A stretch of DNA of 64,000 bases, taken from positions 1 through 64,000 of the forward strand of contig NZ_FXDJ01000007.1 of NCBI RefSeq assembly GCF_900178525.1, written 5' to 3'. The position numbers and the translations under genes are program-made. The stretch comes from Massilibacteroides vaginae (GTDB taxonomy: Bacteria > Bacteroidota > Bacteroidia > Bacteroidales > Tannerellaceae). The notes beneath the pieces were generated by a model, which saw nothing but the letters and a program-made list of their open reading frames with translations, searched no databases and was not told where the DNA came from. Below are positions 17,121-26,916 of the stretch, piece after piece (the first letter of the stretch is position 1; every line of letters begins with the position of its first letter).

Positions 17121-17966
17121 TCAGAAAGGAACATCCCTCCATTTTCCGCCTATCAATTCTCTGGTAGAACGAATTCCGTATTCCTTTAGCAGGTCATAGC
17201 CGGTCTCTCTCCCATCATTTACAAGATTAGGAAAATGACAATCGGAATTCACCATTACGGGGATTTTCAATTCCTTTATTAACGGGAAAAACATAGCATG
17301 AGGGTAAGTGTGTTGTTTACGCGATACGTTTTTCGTATTAATCTCTATCATCAGACCTTTTTCTGAAATCAGATGCAAGTAGTCATTAACCAACTTAGTG
17401 TACCACTTCTCTTCCATCGAAAAGCCGGAACATCTATGTCCGTTCATATACACTTTGTCCATGTGCCCTACAATATCAATTCCTCCGGCTTCAACCATCG
17501 ACATAGACGATTGGTAGTAGCTTTTCACAAGCTGCTTCACATCCCCTCCAAAATGTATCTTTACCGCCTTTTCGAATTCATCAAACGAGCCATCTATAGT
17601 TGCCATATTTTCCTCGGCCATACCGGGCAAAACGGGTATATAGTGAACAGATCCTATTCGGTAATCGAGCTGTAAATCACGGAAGTAAGGGATTGACGGA
17701 TTATAGGTCTCGTCTAAATAATCGATCTCCAAGGCGAGATATAATTCGATTCTGCCTTTATATTTTTCTTTCAGATAAGTAATGTGATCTAAGTAGATAG
17801 GCAAATCAGCGGCAGTCATGTTCCAGTTTGTTTCAAAAGGTAAGGGGGCATGAGATGAAAAACCGTAAGCCTTAAAACCGGCAGAAAGGGCAAACTTCAC
17901 AAAGTCTTCGGGTGTGCCGCGTCCGTCACAAAACAGACTATGGCTATGATAATTGCTTAAATACAT
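17121..17966 (-). CDS. PHP-domain histidinol-phosphatase family protein
   Basis: A 281-residue protein of the PHP metal-dependent phosphoesterase fold. Metal-binding motifs seen are YHSHSLFCDG near residue 6, FSSHAPL, ALEIDYLDE, GSVHYI, DIVGHMDKV and VNSDCHFP. The closest family is HisK/HisJ-type histidinol-phosphate phosphatase, which makes histidinol. No other his genes lie nearby, so a different phosphoester substrate is possible. It shares strand with the upstream kbl gene, but a terminator lies between them. Confidence 0.85.
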   Translation of the reverse strand: MYLSNYHSHSLFCDGRGTPEDFVKFALSAGFKAYGFSSHAPLPFETNWNMTAADLPIYLDHITYLKEKYKGRIELYLALEIDYLDETYNPSIPYFRDLQLDYRIGSVHYIPVLPGMAEENMATIDGSFDEFEKAVKIHFGGDVKQLVKSYYQSSMSMVEAGGIDIVGHMDKVYMNGHRCSGFSMEEKWYTKLVNDYLHLISEKGLMIEINTKNVSRKQHTYPHAMFFPLIKELKIPVMVNSDCHFPNLVNDGRETGYDLLKEYGIRSTRELIGGKWRDVPF

Positions 17967-17992
17967 AATTCATTTTAGTTGTTACATCAAAT

Positions 17993-18036
17993 AAAAAGGG
18001 TAACCGGCAGAAATGTTCTGTCAATTACCCTTTTTT
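17993..18036 (-). terminator. Terminator of kbl (bidirectional shape)
   Basis: AAAAAGGGTAA (17993-18003) pairs with TTACCCTTTTT (18025-18035), with an inner CAGAA/TTCTG stem. Either strand ends in a T run; it lies just after the kbl stop. Confidence 0.85.
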
Positions 18037-18052
18037 ATGAGTATTCCGGTAC

Positions 18053-19243
18053 TTATTTTATAACATTAAGTTCTTTACCCACCTTGATAAACGCGGCGAT
18101 CGCTTTATCCAGATGTTCGCGCTCATGTCCGGCAGAAAGCTGCACACGGATTCGCGCCTGATCTTTCGGTACTACCGGATAGTAGAAGCCGGTTACATAG
18201 ATACCTTCTTGCTGCATCCGGGCGGCGAAATCCTGCGATAATTTAGCATCATAAAGCATCACGGCACAGATAGCCGATTGAGTGGGTTTAATGTCAAAAC
18301 CCGCTGCCAACATTTTATCACGAAAATAGCTTACGTTATCCACTAATTTCGTATGCAGTCCGTCCGACTCATTGAGTATCTTAAACATCTCCAGACTTGC
18401 TCCGACAATAGCAGGAGCCAAAGAGTTAGAGAACAGATAAGGACGAGAGCGTTGACGCAACATAGAGATGATTTCTTTCTTTCCGGTTGTAAATCCACCC
18501 ATAGCTCCACCAAAAGCCTTTCCGAGTGTACCGGTATAAATATCGATCTTATCGTGACAATTAAATTGTTCGGCAACTCCGCGTCCGGTTTTACCAACTA
18601 CGCCTGCCGAGTGAGATTCGTCTACCATTACCAACGCGTCATATTTTTCGGCTAAAGCGCATATCTTATCCATAGGAGCCACATTCCCATCCATAGAGAA
18701 CACACCGTCGGTGGCAATTATACGGAAACGTTGTGCTTGTGCTTCTTTCAGGCAGCGTTCAAGATCATCCATATCGGCATTAGCATACCGATAGCGTTTT
18801 GCCTTACATAGTCTTACTCCATCAATAATGGAAGCGTGGTTCAGCGCATCGGAAATAATAGCATCATCCGCACCCAGCAAAGGTTCGAATAATCCGCCGT
18901 TCGCATCAAAACAAGCAGCATAGAGGATCGTATCTTCAGTCTTGAAATAAGCAGACACAGCCGCTTCCAGTTGTTTGTGTAAATCTTGTGTTCCACAGAT
19001 AAACCGCACAGAAGACATCCCGTATCCGTGTGAATCCATAGCATCTTTAGCTGCCTGAATAAGGCGTTTATTGTCTGACAAACCCAAATAGTTGTTAGCA
19101 CAAAAGTTCAGTACTTCATTGGTGTGGTTCACCTGAATAGCAGCTCTTTGCGGCGTTGTAATAATACGCTCTTCCTTGAATAATCCGGCCTCTCTGATAC
19201 CATTCAGTTCGGTCTGAAGGAAGTCTTTAAATTTTCCGTACAT
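18053..19243 (-). CDS. kbl: Glycine C-acetyltransferase (2-amino-3-ketobutyrate CoA ligase)
   Basis: A 396-residue PLP enzyme of the alpha-oxoamine synthase family, full length. The PLP-Lys is Lys242 in TGTLGKAFGGAMGG; other family marks are NYLGLSDN, SVRFICGTQDLHK, DESHSAGVVGKTGRG and RPYLFSNSLAP. It cleaves 2-amino-3-oxobutyrate with CoA to glycine and acetyl-CoA, the second step of threonine catabolism. The divergently transcribed tdh supplies the first step, so the pair forms a complete pathway around one promoter region. Confidence 0.95.
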   Translation of the reverse strand: MYGKFKDFLQTELNGIREAGLFKEERIITTPQRAAIQVNHTNEVLNFCANNYLGLSDNKRLIQAAKDAMDSHGYGMSSVRFICGTQDLHKQLEAAVSAYFKTEDTILYAACFDANGGLFEPLLGADDAIISDALNHASIIDGVRLCKAKRYRYANADMDDLERCLKEAQAQRFRIIATDGVFSMDGNVAPMDKICALAEKYDALVMVDESHSAGVVGKTGRGVAEQFNCHDKIDIYTGTLGKAFGGAMGGFTTGKKEIISMLRQRSRPYLFSNSLAPAIVGASLEMFKILNESDGLHTKLVDNVSYFRDKMLAAGFDIKPTQSAICAVMLYDAKLSQDFAARMQQEGIYVTGFYYPVVPKDQARIRVQLSAGHEREHLDKAIAAFIKVGKELNVIK

Positions 19244-19339
19244 AAGTGATTGTCTTTTTTTGGTTTAGTATAATAATTTCGCGTCACTAAAATCTATTTA
19301 TTTTCACATACAAAGGTGACATTTTTTATTTATTCTCCA

Positions 19340-19347
19340 TACCTTTG
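19340..19347 (+). promoter_or_regulatory. -7 box of tdh in the kbl/tdh divergent region
   Basis: TACCTTTG, an exact TAnnTTTG match 37 nt before tdh. On the other strand CAAAGGTG (19312-19319) is one base off the same box and could serve kbl. Confidence 0.5.
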
Positions 19348-19384
19348 TTCCGAAAAAACTAAAAACACAAAAACAAAAAGCTTA

Positions 19385-20338
19385 ATGAAGAATGTATTAG
19401 TGATCGGTGCAACCGGCCAGATTGGTTCAGAATTGACTTTGGAATTACGCAAGCGTTATAGCGGCAATATCGTTGCAGGCTATATTCCCGGTGCGGAACC
19501 TCAAGGTGAGTTATTAGAATCAGGACCATCTGCTTTGGTTGACATAACCAATGATCAACAAATCGCCGAAACTGTGTCGAAATATAATATCGACACTATT
19601 TACAATCTTGCAGCCTTGTTATCAGCAGTAGCCGAATCCAAGCCTCAGTTAGCCTGGAAGATCGGTATGGGTGGTCTGTTCAATGTATTGGAAGTTGCCC
19701 GTGAGAAAAACTGTGCGGTTTTTACACCCAGTTCTATCGGTGTATTCGGGAATAATACGCCTAAAGACAAAACGCCTCAAGACACGATCCGCAATCCACG
19801 TACCATGTACGGTGTAACGAAAGTGTCCGGCGAATTACTCAGCGACTACTACTTTATCCGTTTTGGTGTAGACACTCGTTCGGTTCGTTTTCCTGGATTG
19901 ATTTCTTACGTTACCCCTCCGGGTGGCGGAACAACTGATTATGCCGTGGATATTTATTACGAAGCGGTAAAAGGTAACAAGTTTGTTTGCCCGATCGCGG
20001 CAGGTACATTTATGGATATGATGTATATGCCTGACGCGCTCCATGCTGCAATTCAGATCATGGAAGCCGACCCTACACGCCTGAAACACCGCAACTCGTT
20101 CAATATCGCTGCTATGAGCTTCGATCCTGAAATCATTGCCGGCAATATCCGTAAATACATCCCTGACTTTAAAATGGAATATGATGTAGATCCATTACGC
20201 CAGGCGATCGCGGAATCATGGCCAAACTCACTCGACGACACATGTGCACGTGAAGAATGGGATTGGGAACCGCATTACACACTGGATATGATGACGCAAG
20301 ACATGCTTGCCAAATTGAAAGCCAGATTGAATAAATAA
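19385..20338 (+). CDS. tdh: L-threonine 3-dehydrogenase, SDR type
   Basis: A 317-residue extended SDR starting MKNVLVIGATGQIGSEL, the NAD-binding GxxGxxG motif. The catalytic YxxxK is in TMYGVTKVSGELL, and RSVRFPGLIS and YAVDIYYEAV are typical of the epimerase-like threonine dehydrogenases rather than the zinc alcohol-dehydrogenase type. It oxidises threonine to 2-amino-3-oxobutyrate, passed to Kbl. The in-frame stretch before 19385 overlaps the promoter, so the later ATG is used. Confidence 0.93.
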   Translation: MKNVLVIGATGQIGSELTLELRKRYSGNIVAGYIPGAEPQGELLESGPSALVDITNDQQIAETVSKYNIDTIYNLAALLSAVAESKPQLAWKIGMGGLFNVLEVAREKNCAVFTPSSIGVFGNNTPKDKTPQDTIRNPRTMYGVTKVSGELLSDYYFIRFGVDTRSVRFPGLISYVTPPGGGTTDYAVDIYYEAVKGNKFVCPIAAGTFMDMMYMPDALHAAIQIMEADPTRLKHRNSFNIAAMSFDPEIIAGNIRKYIPDFKMEYDVDPLRQAIAESWPNSLDDTCAREEWDWEPHYTLDMMTQDMLAKLKARLNK

Positions 20339-20344
20339 GATAAA

Positions 20345-20380
20345 GAAGAATGCCCAACTCAACCGGAGGGCATTTTTCTT
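20345..20380. terminator. Bidirectional terminator between tdh and LytTR gene
   Basis: AATGCCC (20349-20355) pairs with GGGCATT (20368-20374), flanked by A-rich and T-rich tracts, so it can end both converging transcripts. Confidence 0.8.
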
Positions 20381-21136
20381 TTATTTACATAGTCTTAAAA
20401 ACTCATCTTTATAACTCGGCGATATTTCTATTTCCGTATTGTCTTCGAGTACTACATAACCGCCCGAACTTTTATGATAGGATTTCACTTTATAGAAATT
20501 AATGATATGTGATTTATGCACCCGCACAAACGGAAAGGGTAATATTTCATTAAAGTATTTCAGGAAGCGGCAAACCATCTTCTTTTGTTTATCCACAAGA
20601 TAAATATCCGTAAAATTTCCGTTTCCCTGTAAGCGGATAATGTCTTCCATCCGGATCACTTCAAATCCTTCCAACGTAGGCAATATAACCTGGCGCCGCT
20701 CCGGATGTTCTTCTTTCAGATTTTCAACCAATATACGGTTCCTGTTAAACAATTCTTTGTTATATATATGCTGTTGCACTTTATTTACGGCAAGAATAAG
20801 TTCTTCTATACTAACAGGCTTCAGCAGGTAATACGCCGCGCTCTGATTTAACGCTCGAAGCGAATATTCCGAGAAAGCGGTAACAAAAATCGTTTCGAAG
20901 TACATATCACGACAACCTTCCAACACATCAAAGGCATTACCGAAAGGCATCTCTACATCCAAAAACACCAGTTGCGGTTCCAACTGGTGCAACAATGGAA
21001 TGGCCGTTTTACAATCTCCGGCCTCTCCTATCACTTCTACCTGCGGACAGTATTTCGACAGATAACCTTTTAGGGCTTCGCGGGCCGCTTGTTCATCTTC
21101 GACAATTACACTTGTAATTTTTTGTATCGTATTCAT
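20381..21136 (-). CDS. LytTR-family response regulator
   Basis: A 251-residue regulator. The receiver domain (1-125) has VEDE at 12-15, phospho-acceptor Asp60 (VFLDVEMP) and a conserved Lys in LLKPVS. The LytTR DNA-binding domain (about 150-250) has IRLQGNGNFTDIYLVD and RVHKSHIIN. The start at 21136 (MNTIQKIT) is preferred to the upstream TTG/ATG frames because it overlaps the kinase stop by 4 bases (ATGA). It is the output partner of the kinase encoded directly upstream. Confidence 0.92.
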   Translation of the reverse strand: MNTIQKITSVIVEDEQAAREALKGYLSKYCPQVEVIGEAGDCKTAIPLLHQLEPQLVFLDVEMPFGNAFDVLEGCRDMYFETIFVTAFSEYSLRALNQSAAYYLLKPVSIEELILAVNKVQQHIYNKELFNRNRILVENLKEEHPERRQVILPTLEGFEVIRMEDIIRLQGNGNFTDIYLVDKQKKMVCRFLKYFNEILPFPFVRVHKSHIINFYKVKSYHKSSGGYVVLEDNTEIEISPSYKDEFLRLCK

Positions 21137-22827
21137 CGCATAACCGGTCTTATGGGAAAACATAATGTAACGACTACACCCGTATCAGGTGCTTTCTTCT
21201 CTTCGATATTCAATTCGATATGAGCTTTATACAGGCTATTCAGTAAGCATACGCGTTCGTGTGTATTTGTCATTCCCCGTGACGAATGTGTTTTTTGATG
21301 CTTGGTTTTTAACAAAGCACTTTGAGTAAGTCCTATACCATCGTCATCAACGCGTATGCAAAGCTTTCCTTCCTTTTGCTGAACCGACAGCAGCAGAGTG
21401 CCTTTCGATTCCCGATAACGCAATCCATGCCAGATCGCGTTTTCCAGATAAGGCTGTACAAGCATGTTTGGCACAGCAACAGATTCCGCGTCAATCGAGT
21501 CATCCAGTTCGATACGGTAGACAAATTTATCCTGAAAACGCATCTGTTCCAGATCAAGGTATTCTTTCAATTGCTCTAATTCGGTAGATAGCGGCGTAAA
21601 ATCTTTATTCGAATTTTGCATCATATTACGCATCAGTCGTGAATAAGAAGAAAGGTATTTATTCGCCTCTAATTCATTATTCTGAGCAATATATTGATTC
21701 ACACTGTTCAGGCTATTGAATATAAAATGGGGATTCATCTCACGGCGAAGTGACTGAAGCGCAATACGCTTGTTCTTTTTCTTAATAGAAAAAAGAGAAC
21801 GTATGATCAGAAAGAGAGAGATCAGAATAAAAACCACAAATACAGTCAATACATTATTAAATAAACTTTGCTTACTGATCAGTTCATCCTTCAACAGCCG
21901 CTCTTTTTCCAACTGCTCGATACGCTGTTCGTGTTCTTCAAAGAAGCGACTATCGATCAACGTCGAATCCTGCCTTACCAATGTATCGAGTTTTACCAAA
22001 AAGTCAGTATAAACAGCTAATGCTTTACGAGGATTGTTCTCTTTTGTGTAAAGATCGGCCAATAGTTCCGCGTTTTTCTTTGCCTCCATTGTGTTGCCTT
22101 CCTGAATTGCCAATTCGTAAGCCTTTTCTAAAGGAACGATGCCCTTTTCATATTGTTGATCCGCGGTATAAACATTCGCTATTTCGCGTTGAATTTTCAT
22201 TGCTTGCATCGGTTTGTCTTTCACCTCATCCAGTACAACTTCCAGATTTTCCACTGCTTCTTCTTTTTTATTCATCGCTACATTGGCTGCGGCCATTTGC
22301 CGCATAGCGTTAATCTTGTCGGATTGTAACTCCTGTCCTCTCGACAAATCAATATTTTGTTGAATATATGAAGCCTGGGCAACCGGGTTTTCTCTATTTA
22401 TCAACCGGTTGGCATCATTTGTATTCAACAATCTCACTTCAGGAGATTCGGCTAATTCTCCTGCTTTATTGTAACTGAATATAGCCTCATTGATCTTATT
22501 TTGTGCTTCCTGCGCGCGCGCTATCTGACGTTCTATCTCTACTAATTTTTCTTTATTTTTGGTTCGTTCATAGATTTGTTTGGCGCTTTTTAAATAAGCT
22601 TCCGCTTTATCGTATTCTTCTTTGTCGTACAACTCCAAAGCCAGTTTAATATAATTGCCGGCTACTAACGTATCGATCACTACTTCCTGATCCAAAGATT
22701 CGGACAAGTCTTTTGCCGCCTTCTGCAAGCTGCTCTTTGACTTGGACTGCCGTTTCTCCAAAACAGAATTCTGTCCGTAAATAAGAACGGAGCAAAAGAC
22801 CATGAATAATATATAAATGTATCTCAT
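21133..22827 (-). CDS. TPR-containing LytS-type sensor histidine kinase
   Basis: A 564-residue protein: signal peptide (1-18), TPR-like helical repeats (about 45-310), a coiled-coil segment, one transmembrane helix (about 325-345, NNVLTVFVVFILISLFLII), then a His_kinase domain (MNPHFIFNSLNSVNQYIA) and an HATPase domain with ENAIWHGL and DDDGIGL. The TPR part should lie in the periplasm, with the kinase in the cytosol. It phosphorylates the LytTR regulator encoded after it. The signal is unknown; kinases of this shape are common in Bacteroidota and often act in envelope or growth control. Confidence 0.9.
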   Translation of the reverse strand: MRYIYILFMVFCSVLIYGQNSVLEKRQSKSKSSLQKAAKDLSESLDQEVVIDTLVAGNYIKLALELYDKEEYDKAEAYLKSAKQIYERTKNKEKLVEIERQIARAQEAQNKINEAIFSYNKAGELAESPEVRLLNTNDANRLINRENPVAQASYIQQNIDLSRGQELQSDKINAMRQMAAANVAMNKKEEAVENLEVVLDEVKDKPMQAMKIQREIANVYTADQQYEKGIVPLEKAYELAIQEGNTMEAKKNAELLADLYTKENNPRKALAVYTDFLVKLDTLVRQDSTLIDSRFFEEHEQRIEQLEKERLLKDELISKQSLFNNVLTVFVVFILISLFLIIRSLFSIKKKNKRIALQSLRREMNPHFIFNSLNSVNQYIAQNNELEANKYLSSYSRLMRNMMQNSNKDFTPLSTELEQLKEYLDLEQMRFQDKFVYRIELDDSIDAESVAVPNMLVQPYLENAIWHGLRYRESKGTLLLSVQQKEGKLCIRVDDDGIGLTQSALLKTKHQKTHSSRGMTNTHERVCLLNSLYKAHIELNIEEKKAPDTGVVVTLCFPIRPVMR

Positions 22828-22945
22828 CGTGTATTCTTTTATTCTGAGTGTAAAGTAAATACTTTTTAAACACTTAACCCCGGTATTACACCAAGTGATA
22901 CTACCGGTTCACCCATTCTTAACGAAATGTTAATTTCCAAGACCC

Positions 22946-22953
22946 TACATTTG
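22946..22953 (+). promoter_or_regulatory. -7 box of VWA lipoprotein gene
   Basis: TACATTTG, an exact TAnnTTTG match 28 nt before the ATG. A CCGGTA/TACCGG inverted repeat (22880-22885, 22902-22907) lies about 40 nt upstream, in the space shared with the divergent kinase gene. Confidence 0.45.
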
Positions 22954-22981
22954 AAACATAAACCTATTAAAAAATTCGCAT

Positions 22982-24151
22982 ATGAAAAAGATTATTTTAT
23001 CCGCAGTTCTTTTGCTTGCTATTTCAATTGTATATGCAGCTTGCCGAAATAGTCAAGCAACAAATGAAAAAACAGCCAATACAACAGCTCAAGTAGCCGA
23101 AGTAAGCAACAACAAAGAAACACGTATACAGGTAGCTATTCTTTTAGACACATCTGGTAGTATGCACGGACTCATTGATCAGGCTAAGTCGCGCCTATGG
23201 AACATTGTAAATACATTAACTACATTAAAATACAATGGCAAGGAACCTGTAATCGAAATAGCGCTTTATGAATATGGAAGCTACAACCGATACAAAGGTG
23301 ATTATATTCGTCAAATTACGCCATTAACAACGGATCTTGATCTTATCTCTCAAGAACTGTTCAGACTTGAAACCGGAGGAAGCGAAGAATATTGCGGAAC
23401 AGTAATTCATAGAGCTGTTCGGGAGTTGGAATGGGGAAACCTGAAATCAGATATGAAACTGATTTATATCGCCGGAAACGAAGTTTTTGAACAAGGCAAA
23501 ATTTCTTACAGAACAGCTATACCTCAAGCTTTAGAAAGAGATATCTATGTAAACACAATTCACTGTGGCAATAGCCAGACAGGCATAAGGGATCTCTGGA
23601 AAGATGCCGCGAACTTAGGCAAAGGTAAATTCTTTAACATTGACCACAACGCGAAGGTTCGCTATATCGAAACACCTTTCGACGACGAGATATCAGCATG
23701 CAACACAAAACTGAACAACACTTATATCGGCTATGGAGAAGTAGGCAATGAAATGAAGATACGACAAGTACAACAAGACGCAAACGCTCAATCGATCTCC
23801 GCATCCAATCAAGCCGAAAGAGCTGTCAGCAAGTCTAAAGCCGCTTACAAAAATTCTTCATGGGATTTGGTGGATATGGTCAAAAAAGACAAATCAAAAA
23901 TTGCTGAGTTAAAAGAGGAAGCTCTACCGGCAGAACTTAAAAACAAATCCAAAGAAGAAATCAAAGCATTTATTACCGCAAAAGACAAAGAGCGTGAATC
24001 TATAAAAACAGAAATCAACGAATTAGCGGCTAAGCGCCAGGCTTATATCGACAAAGCAATGGCTGAAGAAGAGAATGAAGACGACCTCGGAAATGCCATC
24101 AGCCAATCGGTTATCTCCCTTGCCCAAACAAAAGGATACAGTGTAGAATAA
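22982..24151 (+). CDS. VWA-domain protein, probable lipoprotein
   Basis: A 389-residue protein. The N-terminal signal ends YAAC near residue 20, a plausible lipobox. A von Willebrand factor A domain (about 50-240) carries the metal-site motif DTSGS and a strand-rich core. A charged, Lys/Glu-rich helical region follows (about 290-370), likely coiled-coil. VWA domains bind protein ligands through a divalent metal; the partner here is not evident. It is divergent from the kinase gene and followed on the same strand by an outer-membrane protein gene with its own promoter box. Confidence 0.75.
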   Translation: MKKIILSAVLLLAISIVYAACRNSQATNEKTANTTAQVAEVSNNKETRIQVAILLDTSGSMHGLIDQAKSRLWNIVNTLTTLKYNGKEPVIEIALYEYGSYNRYKGDYIRQITPLTTDLDLISQELFRLETGGSEEYCGTVIHRAVRELEWGNLKSDMKLIYIAGNEVFEQGKISYRTAIPQALERDIYVNTIHCGNSQTGIRDLWKDAANLGKGKFFNIDHNAKVRYIETPFDDEISACNTKLNNTYIGYGEVGNEMKIRQVQQDANAQSISASNQAERAVSKSKAAYKNSSWDLVDMVKKDKSKIAELKEEALPAELKNKSKEEIKAFITAKDKERESIKTEINELAAKRQAYIDKAMAEEENEDDLGNAISQSVISLAQTKGYSVE

Positions 24152-24239
24152 GAACTATAGTCATCTTCGGATAATTAGCAGTATAGCTATTGAAAAAGTT
24201 AGGATTGAAAGGATACTTATATCCATTAAATAATTTATG

Positions 24240-24247
24240 TACTTTTG
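24240..24247 (+). promoter_or_regulatory. -7 box upstream of outer-membrane protein gene
   Basis: TACTTTTG, exact TAnnTTTG, 18 nt before the ATG. Confidence 0.45.
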
Positions 24248-24265
24248 CTGAAAAAAAAATAAATT

Positions 24266-25120
24266 ATGAAATTTCGCTTTCAATCCTTACTTTTTCTTTT
24301 TTCTGTGTTATCGTTAACCGTACAAAGCCAAGACTGGCGAGACGGAATGGAAAATATCATTTACGCTCCGCGCTATTTCGGACCAAGTGGATTCCCTATT
24401 CCTGAACTAAGAAAAAGTACTGTAACCAATCGTTTTGAAATGGAAGTTCGCGGTGAATACCACAGCTACAGTGGAGACAAGACAAAAGATCTGTTCGCCC
24501 GCATCATGATTCCGATTGTTAAGGAGAAAGCTGCCATTGAAATAAGTGCTGTAGTATTCGAAGATTATAAACTGACTCCGGAGACAAAAGAAGAACGGTT
24601 TGCCGCCGATACCGAAAGCCCCATCAGTTATAATGGCGATGTTATTGTCAGCACGTTCTTTCAGCTACTGAAAAAGCCGGAGTTAATGGATATCATGGTC
24701 AGTATGAATCTGAAAACAGCCAGCGGAGGTCGCCTTGTGGATGCGCGGTTTACAGATGCAGCCAGCTATTGGTTTGATCTTACAGTAGGCCGGAAATTAT
24801 ATAACAACGAAGAAGAGAATGCGTATATCTCTATGCAGGGAATGGCCGGGTTCTATTGCTGGATGACTAACGATCGGGTTCATCGCCAAAACGATGCTTT
24901 TCATTATGGAATCGGATTTACCGCCAACTATAAAAACCTCTCATTACAATCTGACTTTTCAGGCTTTCATGGTTATAAAGATAACGGAGACCGCCCCATG
25001 ATCCTCAGAAACAACCTCACATACGAATACAAGAAAAACGGCCTTTCGTTCCGTTATTATCATGGAATGAAAGACCGTCTATATGAAACGTATACACTTG
25101 GGTATATACGTTATCTCTAA
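24266..25120 (+). CDS. Conserved hypothetical outer-membrane beta-barrel-like protein
   Basis: A 284-residue protein with a signal peptide (cut after about SLTVQSQ). The mature part is rich in alternating aromatic and polar strands (FEMEVRGEYHSYSG, FRYYHGMKDRLYETYTLGYIRYL) and ends in a beta strand, as outer-membrane barrels do. I do not recognise a named family with certainty. It converges with the YidE-type transporter gene, ends separated by 4 bases. Confidence 0.6.
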   Translation: MKFRFQSLLFLFSVLSLTVQSQDWRDGMENIIYAPRYFGPSGFPIPELRKSTVTNRFEMEVRGEYHSYSGDKTKDLFARIMIPIVKEKAAIEISAVVFEDYKLTPETKEERFAADTESPISYNGDVIVSTFFQLLKKPELMDIMVSMNLKTASGGRLVDARFTDAASYWFDLTVGRKLYNNEEENAYISMQGMAGFYCWMTNDRVHRQNDAFHYGIGFTANYKNLSLQSDFSGFHGYKDNGDRPMILRNNLTYEYKKNGLSFRYYHGMKDRLYETYTLGYIRYL

Positions 25121-25124
25121 ATCA

Positions 25125-26798
25125 TCAAACAAATAAGAGAATAAGCAACTGGGCCGTCAACACACGCATGAACATCGTCAGCGGATAAACAGTTGCGTAA
25201 GATACAGAAGGAGCGTCGTTTCCGGCTGTTGCATTTGAGTAAGCTAACGCAGGAGGATCGGTTGTACTTCCTGCTATCAGTCCCATCAAAGTAAGGTAGT
25301 TTAATTTACAGAAGTAACGACCTATAAAACCGATTATTAATAACGGAATTACTGTGATAAGGAAACCATATCCAATCCAGGCATAACCACCGTTCACCAC
25401 TGTCTCTACAAATTTCTCTCCGGCTCCAAGACCTACACAAGCAAGAAAAAGCGTAATACCTACTTCGCGAAGCATCAGGTTCGCGCTTTGCGTGGTGTAA
25501 GTTATCAATTTCAGTTTATAACCAAAACGACTAAGGAGAATTGCGACAATCAGCGGACCACCGGCCAACCCCAACTTAACGGGCTGAGGTATTCCGGGGA
25601 ATACAAAAGGAATACTTCCTAAAAGCATACCAAGCGCAATACCGATAAAGATCGACATCAAATTAGGTTCGTTCAATCGTTTCATGGAGTTACCCAGCAC
25701 CTTTTCAACCCCGGCAATTGTTGAATCCGTACCTACTACAGATACCGTATCACCCACTTGTAAAGCAAGAGAAGGAGTAGCCAACAATTCTACGCCGGCA
25801 CGTTGAATACGGGTAATATTAATACCATATAATTTACGCAACTGAAGTTCGCCTAATTTCTTTCCATTCAGTTTCGGGTTTGTAATAAGAATCCGACGAT
25901 TAATTAACTGACTTTCCAAACGCACCCACTGTTTACGTTCCATATTTACTTCCTCACCAAGTAAAGTAACAATAAAGTCAATCTCATGCTCGGTCGTGAT
26001 TACAAATATTTTATCGTTTTCGTGTAAAACAGTATTCGCGTCAACTACTTCAATACGCTTGTCCGAATGCCTCCACACACGTGAAATAACAAAAGAGCCA
26101 CGCTCTGTTGCCGCGGATATTTCATTAACCGATTTATTAAAGATCGCAGGGTTTTTAACAACCAGTGAAATGGCTTTCGCACCGCTGTATGACTCTTCGT
26201 CCGCTTTTTTCAATTGCTCATGTTCTTTGTCCATTGAGATACGGAAAATGCCTTTCACAGCCAGGATAGAAAGGATAATACCAACTACCCCTAATGGGTA
26301 AGCAACGGCATATCCAAGAGCTATTGTGTCGTCTACCGCACCATGCACATCAGAATAAGCCTGCTGAGCCGCACCAAGTCCCGGAGTGTTTGTTACTGCC
26401 CCGGAAAGAATACCAACCATTGTAGACATAGGTATTCCCGTTGAGTAGTGAATAATAAGCGTCACGGTAACGCCAAGCAATACAATACCCATTGCCAGCA
26501 TATTCAACGTTATCCCTCCTTTTTTAAAGGAAGAGAAAAAACCCGGACCTACCTGAAGGCCTACCGAATAAACGAACAAAATCAACCCGAATTCTTTAAA
26601 GAAATGGTTGATCTCATGGTCAATCGTAAAGCCAAAATGTGAAAGAATTATACCAACAAACAACACCATGGTGATCCCCAACGATACACCCAAAATTTTA
26701 ATTCTACCAAGCAGTATACCACTCGCGATAACTACCGACAAGAGGAGGATAGAATGTGCAATTCCATGTCCCCACAATAACTCATTAATCCAATCCAT
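25125..26798 (-). CDS. AspT/YidE-family membrane transporter with RCK_C domains
   Basis: A 557-residue protein. The start at 26798 ([10 protein letters not shown]) is used; the frame is open to 26936. Two sets of membrane helices (about 1-180 and 370-557) flank a cytosolic middle with two TrkA-C (RCK_C) domains: VIRVWRH-like and [21 protein letters not shown]. Repeated [15 protein letters not shown] and [14 protein letters not shown] motifs mark the AspT/YidE aspartate-alanine exchanger group. The substrate of these homologs is generally unknown. A minus-strand TATATTTG box at 26858-26851 could drive it. Confidence 0.88.
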   Translation of the reverse strand: MDWINELLWGHGIAHSILLLSVVIASGILLGRIKILGVSLGITMVLFVGIILSHFGFTIDHEINHFFKEFGLILFVYSVGLQVGPGFFSSFKKGGITLNMLAMGIVLLGVTVTLIIHYSTGIPMSTMVGILSGAVTNTPGLGAAQQAYSDVHGAVDDTIALGYAVAYPLGVVGIILSILAVKGIFRISMDKEHEQLKKADEESYSGAKAISLVVKNPAIFNKSVNEISAATERGSFVISRVWRHSDKRIEVVDANTVLHENDKIFVITTEHEIDFIVTLLGEEVNMERKQWVRLESQLINRRILITNPKLNGKKLGELQLRKLYGINITRIQRAGVELLATPSLALQVGDTVSVVGTDSTIAGVEKVLGNSMKRLNEPNLMSIFIGIALGMLLGSIPFVFPGIPQPVKLGLAGGPLIVAILLSRFGYKLKLITYTTQSANLMLREVGITLFLACVGLGAGEKFVETVVNGGYAWIGYGFLITVIPLLIIGFIGRYFCKLNYLTLMGLIAGSTTDPPALAYSNATAGNDAPSVSYATVYPLTMFMRVLTAQLLILLFV

Positions 26799-26867
26799 TT
26801 TATAAATACTTTTTAACCTTAAGAATAACCTATACCTCGTCTTCGGGCGGCAAATATAGATATTAAC

Positions 26868-26898
26868 TTTGTGCTTTACAACATATTTTATACCTTTA
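26868..26898 (+). promoter_or_regulatory. Promoter of the cyclophilin gene
   Basis: TTTG (26868-26871), 19 nt, TACCTTTA (26891-26898): one mismatch in the final base of the -7 box. Confidence 0.5.
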
Positions 26899-26916
26899 CA
26901 AGAAAATAAAAAGAGC